From assembly GCA_015063125.1 (NCBI GenBank), contig SUTB01000004.1:62001-126000 (forward strand): DNA of 64,000 nucleotides, read 5' to 3'. Positions 49,709-57,849 of the stretch are shown here, one piece after another. This DNA comes from Thermoplasmata archaeon (GTDB lineage: Archaea > Thermoplasmatota > Thermoplasmata > Methanomassiliicoccales > Methanomethylophilaceae). Made by a program: the position numbers and the translations under genes. Below the pieces are notes generated by a model. It worked only from the letters and a program-made list of their open reading frames with translations, was not told where the DNA came from and did no database searches. Within the stretch, counting starts at the first letter, position 1. Every line of letters starts with the position of its first letter.

Positions 49709-50566
49709 ATGGCTGTACATATCAAAGCTGAGGACCTCGGTGCATCCTACGGTGACAATGTCATCTGGGAACACATCAACCTCGACATAAATGAGCCGGG
49801 ACTGATCAGCATCCTCGGGCCCAACGGAGTGGGAAAATCCACCTTCATGTACACCATCAACAAGATCCTGGAGCCGAGCTCCGGAAGGATACTCCTAGAT
49901 GGCACGGATGTTCTAGAACTCGGATACAAGGACATCGCGAAGAAGGTCGCGTACGTCCCCCAGGCATCCGGAGAGACGTTCGCCATGACCGTTATGGACA
50001 CCGTCCTCATGGGAAGGTATCCCCATTCCGGTTACTCTGTGACGCAGGAGGATCTGGAGATCGCCGCCGATTGCCTGCAGAAGATGAACATGGGAGAATT
50101 CGCATTGAGGAATTTCAACGAGCTCTCCGCGGGACAGCACCAGAGGGTGATGATCGCACGCGGACTTGCCCAGCAGCCGGACCTGCTGATGCTGGACGAG
50201 CCCACATCGAATCTCGATATCTACCATCAGATCTACACCATGAGGTTGCTCCGTGACATCGCGCACGAGAAGAACATGACGGTCCTTATCATCTGTCACG
50301 ACCTCAACATAGCCTCGAGGTTCTCGGACCGTGTCATCGTGTTCCGCAAGGGTTCCGTTTACGCCGACGGCACGGCACAGGAGGTCCTGACAGAGGAGAC
50401 CATCTTCAACGTCTACAACGTCAAAGCGGACATACAGATAGTGGACGGACGCCCGTATGTGATCTTCCATGCGGACGACAGCATCGACGATCCCGATTTC
50501 CAGTGCGGGGTCGTGGACACCGTCTCCAAGGAGGATCTGCAGGAAGCCGATCCGATGGACGAATGA
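49709..50566 (+). CDS. ABC transporter ATP-binding protein (FecE/BtuD type)
   Basis: Cytosolic ATPase that powers the importer. The 285-residue protein has Walker A GPNGVGKST near residue 35, Q-loop YVPQASGETF, signature LSAGQHQRVMIARGLA near residue 138, Walker B DLLMLDEPTSNLD, and the switch histidine in LIICHDLN. The C-terminal 35 residues are an acidic extension (DPDFQCGVVDTVSKEDLQEA). It is the last gene of the operon, one base after the permease stop, and a strong hairpin follows. Confidence 0.96.
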   Translation: MAVHIKAEDLGASYGDNVIWEHINLDINEPGLISILGPNGVGKSTFMYTINKILEPSSGRILLDGTDVLELGYKDIAKKVAYVPQASGETFAMTVMDTVLMGRYPHSGYSVTQEDLEIAADCLQKMNMGEFALRNFNELSAGQHQRVMIARGLAQQPDLLMLDEPTSNLDIYHQIYTMRLLRDIAHEKNMTVLIICHDLNIASRFSDRVIVFRKGSVYADGTAQEVLTEETIFNVYNVKADIQIVDGRPYVIFHADDSIDDPDFQCGVVDTVSKEDLQEADPMDE

Positions 50567-50573
50567 TGAAAAC

Positions 50574-50606
50574 AGGAGGGCAGTGCCCTCCTTTCTCCCT
50601 TTTCTC
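50574..50606 (+). terminator. Terminator of the ABC importer operon
   Basis: AGGAGGGC / GCCCTCCT, a perfect 8-bp stem with a 3-base loop, followed by TTCTCCCTTTTCTCC. It begins seven bases after the ATPase stop. Confidence 0.8.
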
Positions 50607-50668
50607 CATCCTATATCCCGACATAAGGATGCGACCTTTTATCACATAAACGGCACTAACCCTCCATC

Positions 50669-52603
50669 ATGAAGAAAGAGATGAGTTCCTTCGACGTCCG
50701 TTCCATAGCGACGGAGCTGTCCGCTCTGGAAGGTGCCCATATGGACAAGATCTTCCAATGGGGTGCAGGGAACGTGCTGTTCCGCATCAACGTCCAGGGC
50801 GAAGGCAAGAAGGATCTCTTCCTCAAGGACAAGAAATGGCTGTACTCCCCGGCTGCGAAACCGGAGACTCCAATACAGCCCACCTCGTTCGCCACATACC
50901 TCAGGAAATACCTTGACAATGCTCGCATCGGCAAGGTCAGGCAGGTCGGATTCGACAGGGTCGTGGAGATGGAATTGCTGAAGGCCGATTCGGAGTACAA
51001 GCTGATCTTCGAGATCTTCGGAGGAGGAAACGTCCTCCTCGTGAAGGACGGCATCATCGACACCTGCCTCATCCAGAAGACGATGAGGGACCGTAAGGTC
51101 CGTCCGAAGGAGCCCTACATCTGGCCCCAGCCCAGATTCAATCCGGTTGAATCAACCGAGGCGGACTTCATCCAAGCTATGAAGGAATCGGAATCGGACT
51201 GCGTCAGGACCCTCGCCACTGCGGTGAACCTCGGAGGCCAGTATGCCGAGGAGGTTTGCAAGCGCACCGGAGCGGACAAGACCATGCCCGCATCGGAAAT
51301 CCCTGACGACATGCTCTCCAAGATGTACGCCCAGGTGAAGGACATCGTGAAACATGTGATCGATGTTCCGGAGACCACCGCCTACATCAAGGACGGAAAG
51401 ATAGAGGACTTCGCACCCATCCAGATGCTCTCCCACGACGATCTGGAATCCAAGCCATTCGGCAGCATGTCCGAGGTCATCGACGCCTTCGTTCAGCAGA
51501 TGAAGGAAGAGGAAGAGGAAGCCTATGTCGACCCCGAGGTCGAGAAGCTCAACAGGAGGATCCTCAAGCAGGAGGAGACCGTCCAGGAGTACAAGGAGAG
51601 GTGCGAGGAGCTCAAGAGGAAAGCCGAAGCTCTGTACACCGACTACCAGAACGTATCTCAGCTGCTGGGGGTCCTGAACGAACAGAGCCAGAAGCTCACA
51701 TGGGAGAAGCTGAAGGAGGGCGCCATGAAGATTCCCTACGTCAAGGACATCGACCCCTCCAAGAACCTGGTCACGGGCGAGTTCGCAGGAGAGACCGTCA
51801 CCCTCGATTACACCAAGGGACTGGACGCCAACGCATCCGACATCTACCAGCAGAGCAAGGATATCGGCGAGAAGGGCAGGCACGCTGAGGATGCTCTCAA
51901 CGACAGCCGCGCGGAGCTCGCCAAGAAGGAGAAGGGCATCGCAAAGGAGAAGGCCGCGATGGCCGGCAGAGCGCAGCCTACCAAGCAGTTCTGGTTCGAG
52001 AGATTCAAATGGTTCTTCACATCCGAAGGCAAACTGGTCATCGCAGGAAGGGACGCCCACACCAACGACGGCGTAGTCAAGAAGCATCTCAAGGAGAAGG
52101 ACCTGTACTGCCATACCGACATCCACGGAGCACCTTCCACCATCATAAAGGACGGCGCATCAGCATCCAATCAGGAATTGAGAGAGGCCTGCCAATTCGC
52201 TACGGCCCAGTCCAAGGGATGGGTCGGAGCGGTATCCGAGGGAAGTGCCTATTGGGTGTACCCTGACCAGGTCAGCAAGACCCCCAACCCCGGAGAGTTC
52301 GTCCCCCGCGGCGCGTTCATCATCCGCGGAAAGAGGAACTACGAATACCACCTGCCTCTGGAGCTCATCGTTGGTGAGATCGATTACCAGGGATCAAGGA
52401 AGGTCATGTGCGGCCCAGCATCTTGCTTCAAGGACTGCGAGAAGTACTTCGTGATCCGTCCCGGGAAGAACAAGAACCGCATCTCAGGAGATATGGCGAA
52501 GCGCTTCAACGTTCCCGAGGAGGAGATCTCCAGGATCCTGCCGCCGGGAGAGAGCGAGATCGTGAAAGAGGTCTGGCCTAAGGACGATGAGTCCGAGGAA
52601 TGA
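50669..52603 (+). CDS. rqcH: Rqc2/NFACT family ribosome quality-control protein
   Basis: Binds stalled large ribosomal subunits carrying peptidyl-tRNA; bacterial and eukaryotic homologues add alanine-rich tails to the nascent chain. The 644-residue protein has the NFACT-N start (MSSFDVRSIATELSAL), an HhH-like middle, a charged coiled coil at about residues 275-345, and the NFACT-R domain near residue 440 (FKWFFTSEGKLVIAGRDAHTND) with HTDIHGAPSTIIKDG. NFACT-C is absent or reduced, ending in an acidic tail. A TATA-like CTTTTATC about 30 bases before the ATG suggests a leaderless message. Confidence 0.93.
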   Translation: MKKEMSSFDVRSIATELSALEGAHMDKIFQWGAGNVLFRINVQGEGKKDLFLKDKKWLYSPAAKPETPIQPTSFATYLRKYLDNARIGKVRQVGFDRVVEMELLKADSEYKLIFEIFGGGNVLLVKDGIIDTCLIQKTMRDRKVRPKEPYIWPQPRFNPVESTEADFIQAMKESESDCVRTLATAVNLGGQYAEEVCKRTGADKTMPASEIPDDMLSKMYAQVKDIVKHVIDVPETTAYIKDGKIEDFAPIQMLSHDDLESKPFGSMSEVIDAFVQQMKEEEEEAYVDPEVEKLNRRILKQEETVQEYKERCEELKRKAEALYTDYQNVSQLLGVLNEQSQKLTWEKLKEGAMKIPYVKDIDPSKNLVTGEFAGETVTLDYTKGLDANASDIYQQSKDIGEKGRHAEDALNDSRAELAKKEKGIAKEKAAMAGRAQPTKQFWFERFKWFFTSEGKLVIAGRDAHTNDGVVKKHLKEKDLYCHTDIHGAPSTIIKDGASASNQELREACQFATAQSKGWVGAVSEGSAYWVYPDQVSKTPNPGEFVPRGAFIIRGKRNYEYHLPLELIVGEIDYQGSRKVMCGPASCFKDCEKYFVIRPGKNKNRISGDMAKRFNVPEEEISRILPPGESEIVKEVWPKDDESEE

Positions 52604-52648
52604 ATTCCGGAACTCATTACTTTATACTACGATTCGCATCGAAAGGCC

Positions 52649-53032
52649 ATGGAAGAACTGAAGTATAAGTTCAATCTCGTCGCAGTGATAGCCACGATAG
52701 GGGCCGTCATCGCGTTGATCGGAGTTATCCTGGCTTTCAACAACCCTCCGGGAGGAGCGGACTTATTGGATTTGATCGTCTTCGTCTTGGTGACATTGAC
52801 ATCCGCTTCCACCATCAAACCCAACCTCAATACCAAATCAGCATTGCTGAACGTCGTGGTGGGTGTGCTTGCCATAGTCATATCCGTGCTGTGCTATTTC
52901 CGCATAGCCGAGATAGTTGAAGCGGCCGGATTCATGGATGTTGGGATCGGCCCGTGGATGATGATCGCAGGAAGCATCATCTTCACCATGTTCACGCTTT
53001 CAGACTACCTGTACAAGAGGAAGGCTAACTGA
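52649..53032 (+). CDS. Small four-helix membrane protein, unknown function
   Basis: A 127-residue protein with no family I can name. Four hydrophobic segments lie near residues 8-28, 36-54, 65-86 and 98-116. It has a short charged N-terminus (MEELKYKFN) and a basic C-terminal end (YKRKAN). It follows the NFACT gene by 45 bases, with a possible TATA element (TTTATACTAC) about 25-30 bases before the ATG, so it probably has its own promoter. A terminator hairpin follows directly. Confidence 0.7.
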   Translation: MEELKYKFNLVAVIATIGAVIALIGVILAFNNPPGGADLLDLIVFVLVTLTSASTIKPNLNTKSALLNVVVGVLAIVISVLCYFRIAEIVEAAGFMDVGIGPWMMIAGSIIFTMFTLSDYLYKRKAN

Positions 53033-53040
53033 ACAAAAAC

Positions 53041-53065
53041 GGGGCATACAGCCCCCTCTTTTCTT
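53041..53065 (+). terminator. Hairpin terminator
   Basis: GGGGC / GCCCC stem with an ATACA loop, then CTCTTTTCTTC. It follows the small membrane protein gene and precedes the oppositely oriented tRNA. Confidence 0.65.
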
Positions 53066-53090
53066 CTAATTTTCTGAGAAATCAGTACGA

Positions 53091-53167
53091 TGGTGCCCGC
53101 GCCGGGATTCGAACCCGGGTCAAGAGATCCGCAATCTCACAGGATATCCAAGCTACCCCACGCGGGC
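53091..53167 (-). tRNA. tRNA-Arg (anticodon GCG, hand-folded)
   Basis: Acceptor GCCCGCG / CGCGGGC, T-arm CCGGG-TTCGAAT-CCCGG, discriminator A, encoded CCA. The anticodon arm TGAGA-TTGCGGA-TCTCT gives GCG (Arg), with a T-T mismatch at 27-43. The D-arm and variable loop equal those of the tRNA at 23884-23960, including A20, so the two are paralogues for different Arg codons. Confidence 0.88.
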
Positions 53168-53204
53168 AGAATATGCGGTACCTTAAGGTAAGGTTAAGAG
53201 GTTT

Positions 53205-53396
53205 TCATGCCTCAGGGTGCGACAGGTAGCGGGTGATGTAACCAGCGATCCTGTTCCTCATTGTCACTGATGAGACATCTGTGAGGGTCGCGACCATCTC
53301 CTTGTTGCCCTCGAAATCCTTGGTGAATGCCTGAGGATACTTGTTGAGCAACTCGATGGAGACTCTCTTGATGTAGGTGGGTCTTATTCTTCCCAT
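53205..53396 (-). CDS. rps17e: 30S ribosomal protein S17e
   Basis: Small-subunit ribosomal protein found only in archaea and eukaryotes. The 63-residue product starts MGRIRPTYIKRVSIELLNKY and continues QAFTKDFEGNKEMVATLTDV, close to the archaeal family consensus and length. The ATG at 53396 has GGTGA six bases ahead; an ATG three codons upstream is less likely. It is a single gene beside a tRNA gene on the same strand. Confidence 0.97.
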   Translation of the reverse strand: MGRIRPTYIKRVSIELLNKYPQAFTKDFEGNKEMVATLTDVSSVTMRNRIAGYITRYLSHPEA

Positions 53397-53559
53397 ATCG
53401 TTCACCGAATTGAACCCGATTAAGCCGATACCCTATATAATCCTATTTGAAAGCATCAGCGGTTTCAAAAGTAACATCTGGTAAGGTGTCTGGAATTTCA
53501 ATCTTACCCTCGCAAGACTCGACTTGATGGCTGTTTAGGAACGGGCGGGCATAATCATA

Positions 53560-53601
53560 TAATATCATAATGTTATTTTTATTATTGAAAGTGACATTAT
53601 A
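53560..53601 (+). promoter_or_regulatory. AT-rich promoter with inverted repeat before the DUF3990 gene
   Basis: ATAATGT (53567-53573) and ACATTAT (53594-53600) form a 7-bp inverted repeat around an AT-rich core holding the likely TATA element (TTATTTTTATTATT). The second arm touches the ATG. This resembles an autoregulated toxin-antitoxin promoter. Confidence 0.45.
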
Positions 53602-54255
53602 ATGATACTATATCACGGATCCAACCAGATAGTCTCGTCCCCGATATTCGGATACGGCAGGAAGGACAACGATTACGGCCGCGGATTCTACTGCACAGAA
53701 TCGATAGAGCTCGCTAAGGAATGGGCTTGCCGCAACGGGTCGGATGGTTTCGTCAACACCTATTCGTTGGACTCATCAGGGCTGAAGAAGATCGATCTGA
53801 ATTCCAAGGACAGCAACATCCTGAATTGGTTGGCCGTGTTGATCGATAACCGTGTCTTCGAACCCCGCAGCCAGACCTCGGTGTTGGGGAAGCAATACAT
53901 CCTCGACAACTACCTGATAGATCTAGAAGGATACGACATCGTCTGCGGATACCGTGCCGATGATTCTTACTTCAATTTCGCCAGGGACTTCCTAGAGAAC
54001 GTGATCCCTCTGAGCAAATTATCCGAAGCGATGAACCTGGGGGATTTGGGCAGACAGGTGATGCTCAGATCGGAGAAGGCCTTTGACAGGATGGCCTTCA
54101 GCGGATGCGAGAAGGTTCCCGCATCAACATATGCGATCAGACGCAGGAATAGGGATTGCGCCGCACGCGATGCTTACGGGAAAATGGTTGCGATCCCGCC
54201 GAAAAAGGACGACATCTACCTGATGGACCTCATCACCGGGAGGGCTGAACTATGA
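53602..54255 (+). CDS. DUF3990 family protein (ADP-ribosyltransferase-like)
   Basis: A 217-residue protein of the DUF3990 family, whose start resembles ADP-ribosyltransferase folds: MILYHGSNQIVSSPIFGYGRKDNDYGRGFYCTE reads as the NAD-binding H-G and the following Y-x-x-GFY segment. The remainder (GYDIVCGYRADDSYFNFARDF) is conserved in the family. It overlaps the following helix-turn-helix gene by ATGA, so the two are translationally coupled. By analogy with ADP-ribosylating toxins this may be the toxin of a two-gene module; no catalytic glutamate can be assigned with confidence. Confidence 0.8.
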   Translation: MILYHGSNQIVSSPIFGYGRKDNDYGRGFYCTESIELAKEWACRNGSDGFVNTYSLDSSGLKKIDLNSKDSNILNWLAVLIDNRVFEPRSQTSVLGKQYILDNYLIDLEGYDIVCGYRADDSYFNFARDFLENVIPLSKLSEAMNLGDLGRQVMLRSEKAFDRMAFSGCEKVPASTYAIRRRNRDCAARDAYGKMVAIPPKKDDIYLMDLITGRAEL

Positions 54256-54869
54256 TCCATCCTTACAGTGAAACATATCTCGATCTTGTCCAGCGCAATG
54301 TCGGGGTTGTGTTCGATCTGCTGCTCAGACAGGAGCGTATGGACGAGTCGGAATTCTCCCGCCTATTCTCTGGATCGGAGGTCGCCCAGGGCATTGAATC
54401 CTCCCATCCGGACTTTCTCGCCGGTCGTTCGGGACAGGAGCTTGCCTCCATCATTATCGACCGCCCCATTCGCTATCCTGACGGCTACGTGATGATCGCC
54501 GGACCCGAATACTGGACAGGCTTCGTGGTGGCCTACCTTCAATGGAAGTTCTTCAGACCGTTCAGCATCATCCTGGAGAGATATCCCGTATCGATGCTCC
54601 TCGACAATTACGAGCGTCTGCATTCGTCATCGCTGGATTACATCGCTGACGAGATCGGGACGTATCTGGTGGAGGACAACATCATCAAGACACGCAGGAA
54701 AGCTCTGGGCTACACACAGTCGGAGCTCGCGGGATTCGCCAATATGAACATCAGGACGCTGCGCGGATATGAACAGGGGACCTTGGACATCGGCAAAGCG
54801 GGTGGTGACACGCTGTACAATCTTTCCCGCAGTCTTGGATGCTCGATCGAGGATCTGCTGAAAAGATGA
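54252..54869 (+). CDS. Helix-turn-helix protein paired with DUF3990
   Basis: A 205-residue protein with an XRE-like helix-turn-helix at about residues 145-203 (TRRKALGYTQSELAGFANMNIRTLRGYEQG, then GCSIEDLLKR). The N-terminal 140 residues contain PDGYVMIAGPEYWTGFVVAYLQWK, a segment common in DUF3990 neighbourhoods but without a known function. It is encoded with the DUF3990 gene through a four-base overlap. It is probably the antitoxin and autorepressor, with the promoter palindrome as operator. This role is inferred from gene pairing. Confidence 0.8.
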   Translation: MIHPYSETYLDLVQRNVGVVFDLLLRQERMDESEFSRLFSGSEVAQGIESSHPDFLAGRSGQELASIIIDRPIRYPDGYVMIAGPEYWTGFVVAYLQWKFFRPFSIILERYPVSMLLDNYERLHSSSLDYIADEIGTYLVEDNIIKTRRKALGYTQSELAGFANMNIRTLRGYEQGTLDIGKAGGDTLYNLSRSLGCSIEDLLKR

Positions 54870-54900
54870 TTGCATCTTCAAGCGGACTGGATGCAGCCTC

Positions 54901-55398
54901 TCACATCTTCGCGATCTCTGCCATGATCTGCGGAGAGATATGACAGTAACCGTTCGGTGTCCGGTCCAGATAATTCTGATGATTCTCCTCGGCCCTGGTG
55001 AAGTTCTGAAGGGGCAAGACCTCGGTATAGAACTCCGAATAATGTTCCGCTATGCTGGCGACCTTGCGAGAGACCTCTTCGCCTGTCTGCTCATCGGTCC
55101 AGTAGATTCCGGTGCGGTACTGTATACCCCTGTCGTTACCCTGCCTGTTAAGCTTCGTGGGATCTATGATCATGAAGAACGCCTGAAGTATCCTGTCCAG
55201 AGCAACGATGGATTCGTCGTAGACTACCCTGACGGTCTCTGCGTAACCATAGCGCCCAGAACAGACCAGGAGATAATCTGGGGTTAGATGGGGATCGCCG
55301 TTGGCGTATCCGCACTCCGTGCCGACCACGCCCTTCAGCAGGGACATCGCCTTCTCGACGCCCCAGAAGCATCCGCCTGCCAGATAGATCTCCTTCAT
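54901..55398 (-). CDS. msrA: Peptide methionine sulfoxide reductase MsrA
   Basis: Repairs methionine-S-sulfoxide in proteins. The 165-residue protein has the catalytic GCFWG near residue 9, VVGTECGYANGD, VRVVYDESIVALDRILQAFF, and YRTGIYWTDEQ near residue 95. It ends without the C-terminal resolving-cysteine pair seen in some MsrA. The start is the ATG at 55398, which overlaps the thyX stop by ATGA, so the two are translationally coupled. Upstream in-frame codons belong to a different frame of thyX. Confidence 0.96.
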   Translation of the reverse strand: MKEIYLAGGCFWGVEKAMSLLKGVVGTECGYANGDPHLTPDYLLVCSGRYGYAETVRVVYDESIVALDRILQAFFMIIDPTKLNRQGNDRGIQYRTGIYWTDEQTGEEVSRKVASIAEHYSEFYTEVLPLQNFTRAEENHQNYLDRTPNGYCHISPQIMAEIAKM

Positions 55399-56054
55399 AG
55401 GTCGGTCCTTGGCTGACCGCAGGTCTTCTTGCCCTCTGGGCAAGGTCCCCTGACACAGGGCGGACCAGCGTTCTTGAAGATGATAGGCGAGATCTCCTTG
55501 CATATCCTCAGCATCTGATCGGACATCTCCCTGATCTCCCACTGAGCGCGGTTGCAGCTCCTGAGGGAGAAGAAATGGAGCAGTTCCCTGGCGTTCATGG
55601 TGATGGTGATATTGGTCGTGCAACCGTTGGGAAGGAGGTATCTCGCATCCTCCACCGGGATCCCCATTTCCTCGAGCTTCTTGTATGCATCCCAAATGGT
55701 GTCCATGACGGAATCGTAGAGCTTTACGGCATCCTTGTTGTCCTCAACCGTGTGGGGTGTGACGAAGGCCGCCTTATCCATCGAAACATACCTCTGGCTC
55801 TGCTGAGAATAGGAGGCTACTCTGTGCCTCACAAGCTGATGCGTGAGAGCGCGCGAAGCGCCTTCCACTGAGAATGTGAAGACCGCATGCTCGATGACGG
55901 AGTGGTGCCCCATGCCGACGATCCTCGAAAGGGTCTTCTCGGGATCGATGTCCTCGACGATCTCTGCGGAGGACCTCTCCGAGTAACATGAGTTCCCTGC
56001 CGCCGCGCATATCCTGTCCGCATTCTGTGTGCATGCCAATAGCTTAACCTTCAA
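55395..56054 (-). CDS. thyX: Flavin-dependent thymidylate synthase ThyX
   Basis: Makes dTMP from dUMP with methylene-tetrahydrofolate (or a methanogen analogue) and FADH2. The 219-residue protein contains the ThyX signature as RHRVASYSQQSQRY near residue 76. GHHSVIEHAVFTFSVEGASR comes before it and NARELLHFFSLRSCNRAQWEIR near residue 150. The C-terminus is cysteine-rich (PPCVRGPCPEGKKTC). It overlaps the TraB gene upstream by 11 bases and msrA downstream by four, so TraB-thyX-msrA is one operon. Confidence 0.97.
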   Translation of the reverse strand: MKVKLLACTQNADRICAAAGNSCYSERSSAEIVEDIDPEKTLSRIVGMGHHSVIEHAVFTFSVEGASRALTHQLVRHRVASYSQQSQRYVSMDKAAFVTPHTVEDNKDAVKLYDSVMDTIWDAYKKLEEMGIPVEDARYLLPNGCTTNITITMNARELLHFFSLRSCNRAQWEIREMSDQMLRICKEISPIIFKNAGPPCVRGPCPEGKKTCGQPRTDL

Positions 56055-56763
56055 GTGTCTCCCTCCCGTCCCAAACCATCTGACGGATCCTGTTCATCTT
56101 CTCACGGTCCATGATGTCGCTCAGCCTGATCTTCCTGATGTGCTCCTCCTTGAGGAGCTTGCACAGACCCTCGACGTGGGCGTCACCGACGACCACGACC
56201 ATGTTCTTGTACTTCCCGGAGAGTTCGTTTATCTGGTCGGCCATGTAGACGTTCCTCTCGTCGATCAGCTTCCTGACCAGCGTAGGATACCTCTTGCGCA
56301 TGCTCTCTACATAGTCCTCCTCGTTGGCGGCGAACTTCTTGTGCGTGTTCTCCACCTTCTTGATGCCTCCGAAGGAGTCCTTGATTCCGGATAGACGGTA
56401 GCGCAGCCTCTCGGATGCCGACATCTCATCCCACATCTCGTTCATGACGCGCATGGCATCGGTGTCGATCGGGATTATGTCGGCGTTGACCAGCTTGCCT
56501 GTGTTCACCGCTGCGAGGAACTCGCCTCCCAGCTGGCTGCCGCTCTGCTCGGACATCTTCTGCTGATACTTGGCGGTGTTGGCGTAAATGGCGGACATCT
56601 TCTGATCGCCCTTGGGCTTCACACCGTTGTAGTCGTTCATCATGGTCTCGTAACGAGCCTTGTCCAACTCTATGAGCACCGCATCCGGCCATGTATTCTT
56701 CACGATGAAGGATACGGGCTCCGCAAGATTGAACACGTGGCCCGTGCCGATTATGGTGATCAT
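56044..56763 (-). CDS. TraB/PrgY family protein
   Basis: A 239-residue protein of the TraB family, related to the tiki/GumN protease-like fold. It opens ITIIGTGHVF (the GxxH motif), followed by the conserved ELDKARYETM near residue 38. A second conserved group, VVVVGDAHVEGLCKLL, lies near residue 195. Bacterial PrgY limits pheromone activity, and the archaeal role is unknown. It lacks the C-terminal membrane helices found in longer archaeal TraB proteins. It is first in an operon with thyX and msrA. The stop is TAA. Confidence 0.9.
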   Translation of the reverse strand: MITIIGTGHVFNLAEPVSFIVKNTWPDAVLIELDKARYETMMNDYNGVKPKGDQKMSAIYANTAKYQQKMSEQSGSQLGGEFLAAVNTGKLVNADIIPIDTDAMRVMNEMWDEMSASERLRYRLSGIKDSFGGIKKVENTHKKFAANEEDYVESMRKRYPTLVRKLIDERNVYMADQINELSGKYKNMVVVVGDAHVEGLCKLLKEEHIRKIRLSDIMDREKMNRIRQMVWDGRETLEG

Positions 56764-56866
56764 GAGTATCCGAAGGAGTCCGAGAGATATAATGGCGATG
56801 AGGCGGCAATCCTTTTTCTACGTAGACCAGGATACCTTGGAACATTAATCCAACGGAGTTCTGAAG

Positions 56867-57145
56867 ATGAGCCCGAAGAAGAAGGACAAAATCATCACCC
56901 TGATCACCATCGTCAGCGTAACCATCGTCATGATAGCTCTGGCGGCCATCGTCTATCTCTGTTCCGCGGGAAGCATAAGCGAGGAGGCCATGCTCATGGG
57001 CAGCACGATGCTGTCGGGACTCATGTTCGTGATCGTCATCCTCTTCGGTGCATACTCGTACTCCGTACGTCCGAAACTTGTCGCCCAGTACAGGATGGAG
57101 AACGGTCTCCCTCCCGTCGATGAAAAAGACAAGGAGAGACCGTAA
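56867..57145 (+). CDS. Small two-helix membrane protein, unknown function
   Basis: A 92-residue protein with two hydrophobic helices (about residues 9-30 and 38-60) between a lysine-rich N-terminus (MSPKKKDKI) and a charged C-terminal tail of about 25 residues ending DEKDKERP. I cannot assign a family. It stands alone about 100 bases after the divergent TraB promoter, with GTTCTGAAG before the ATG and no strong ribosome-binding site. The stop is TAA. Confidence 0.7.
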   Translation: MSPKKKDKIITLITIVSVTIVMIALAAIVYLCSAGSISEEAMLMGSTMLSGLMFVIVILFGAYSYSVRPKLVAQYRMENGLPPVDEKDKERP

Positions 57146-57192
57146 TCAGTTTTATCCATGTCCTGCATCGGGTATCATACTGAGGTGCCTGA

Positions 57193-57849
57193 ATGAACAA
57201 GTACGATCTCGTCTGCTTCGACATGGACGGAGTCCTGACCAAACTGAGGAGCTCATGGTGTTGGGTGCATCAATGTTTCGACGTGGACAACGAACCCACG
57301 TACCAGGCCTACTGCAACGGGGAGATAGACGAATCGGAGTTCATGAGGAGGGACATAGCCCTCTGGACAAACAAGAAGCCGGACGTCACCATCGACGAGA
57401 TCGCCAAGCTCTTCCAGGACATGCCCCTCATCGGAGGCATCCAGGAGACGGTGGCCTGCCTGAAGGAGAACGGCGTGAGATGCGTCATAGTCAGCGGAGG
57501 GATAGACAAGGCCGCTCTGCTGATCAAGAACGAGTTCGGCTTCGACGACTTCGCCGCGGACGAGATCTGCACCAATCCGGACGGCACGCTGACCGGAGAA
57601 GGCAAGCTCATCGTGGACCTGAAGGACAAGGGCATCAACGTGCGCCATTTCATCGAGAAGTACAGGACCACTCCCGAGAGGACGGTCTCCATCGGCAACT
57701 CGTTCACGGACATCCCCATGTTCAAGAACTCGGGCATGTCCATCGCATTCAATCCGACGGACCCTTACACCAGCGATGCGGCCACCTACACAGTGGTCTC
57801 CGATAACATCGCTGACGTTCTCGATTACATCCTCGAAGAAGAGGAATGA
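57193..57849 (+). CDS. HAD superfamily phosphatase (SerB-like)
   Basis: A 218-residue HAD hydrolase. Motif I is VCFDMDGVLT at residue 7, motif II is VIVSGGIDK near residue 98, and the lysine and acidic motifs III/IV lie in TPERTVSIGNSFTDIPMF near residue 158. The helical cap after motif I places it with SerB/phosphoserine phosphatase-like enzymes (HAD-IB). Its true substrate is uncertain because the cap is shorter than in SerB. A short space after TATA-like TTTTATCC about 30 bases before the ATG suggests its own promoter. Confidence 0.9.
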   Translation: MNKYDLVCFDMDGVLTKLRSSWCWVHQCFDVDNEPTYQAYCNGEIDESEFMRRDIALWTNKKPDVTIDEIAKLFQDMPLIGGIQETVACLKENGVRCVIVSGGIDKAALLIKNEFGFDDFAADEICTNPDGTLTGEGKLIVDLKDKGINVRHFIEKYRTTPERTVSIGNSFTDIPMFKNSGMSIAFNPTDPYTSDAATYTVVSDNIADVLDYILEEEE

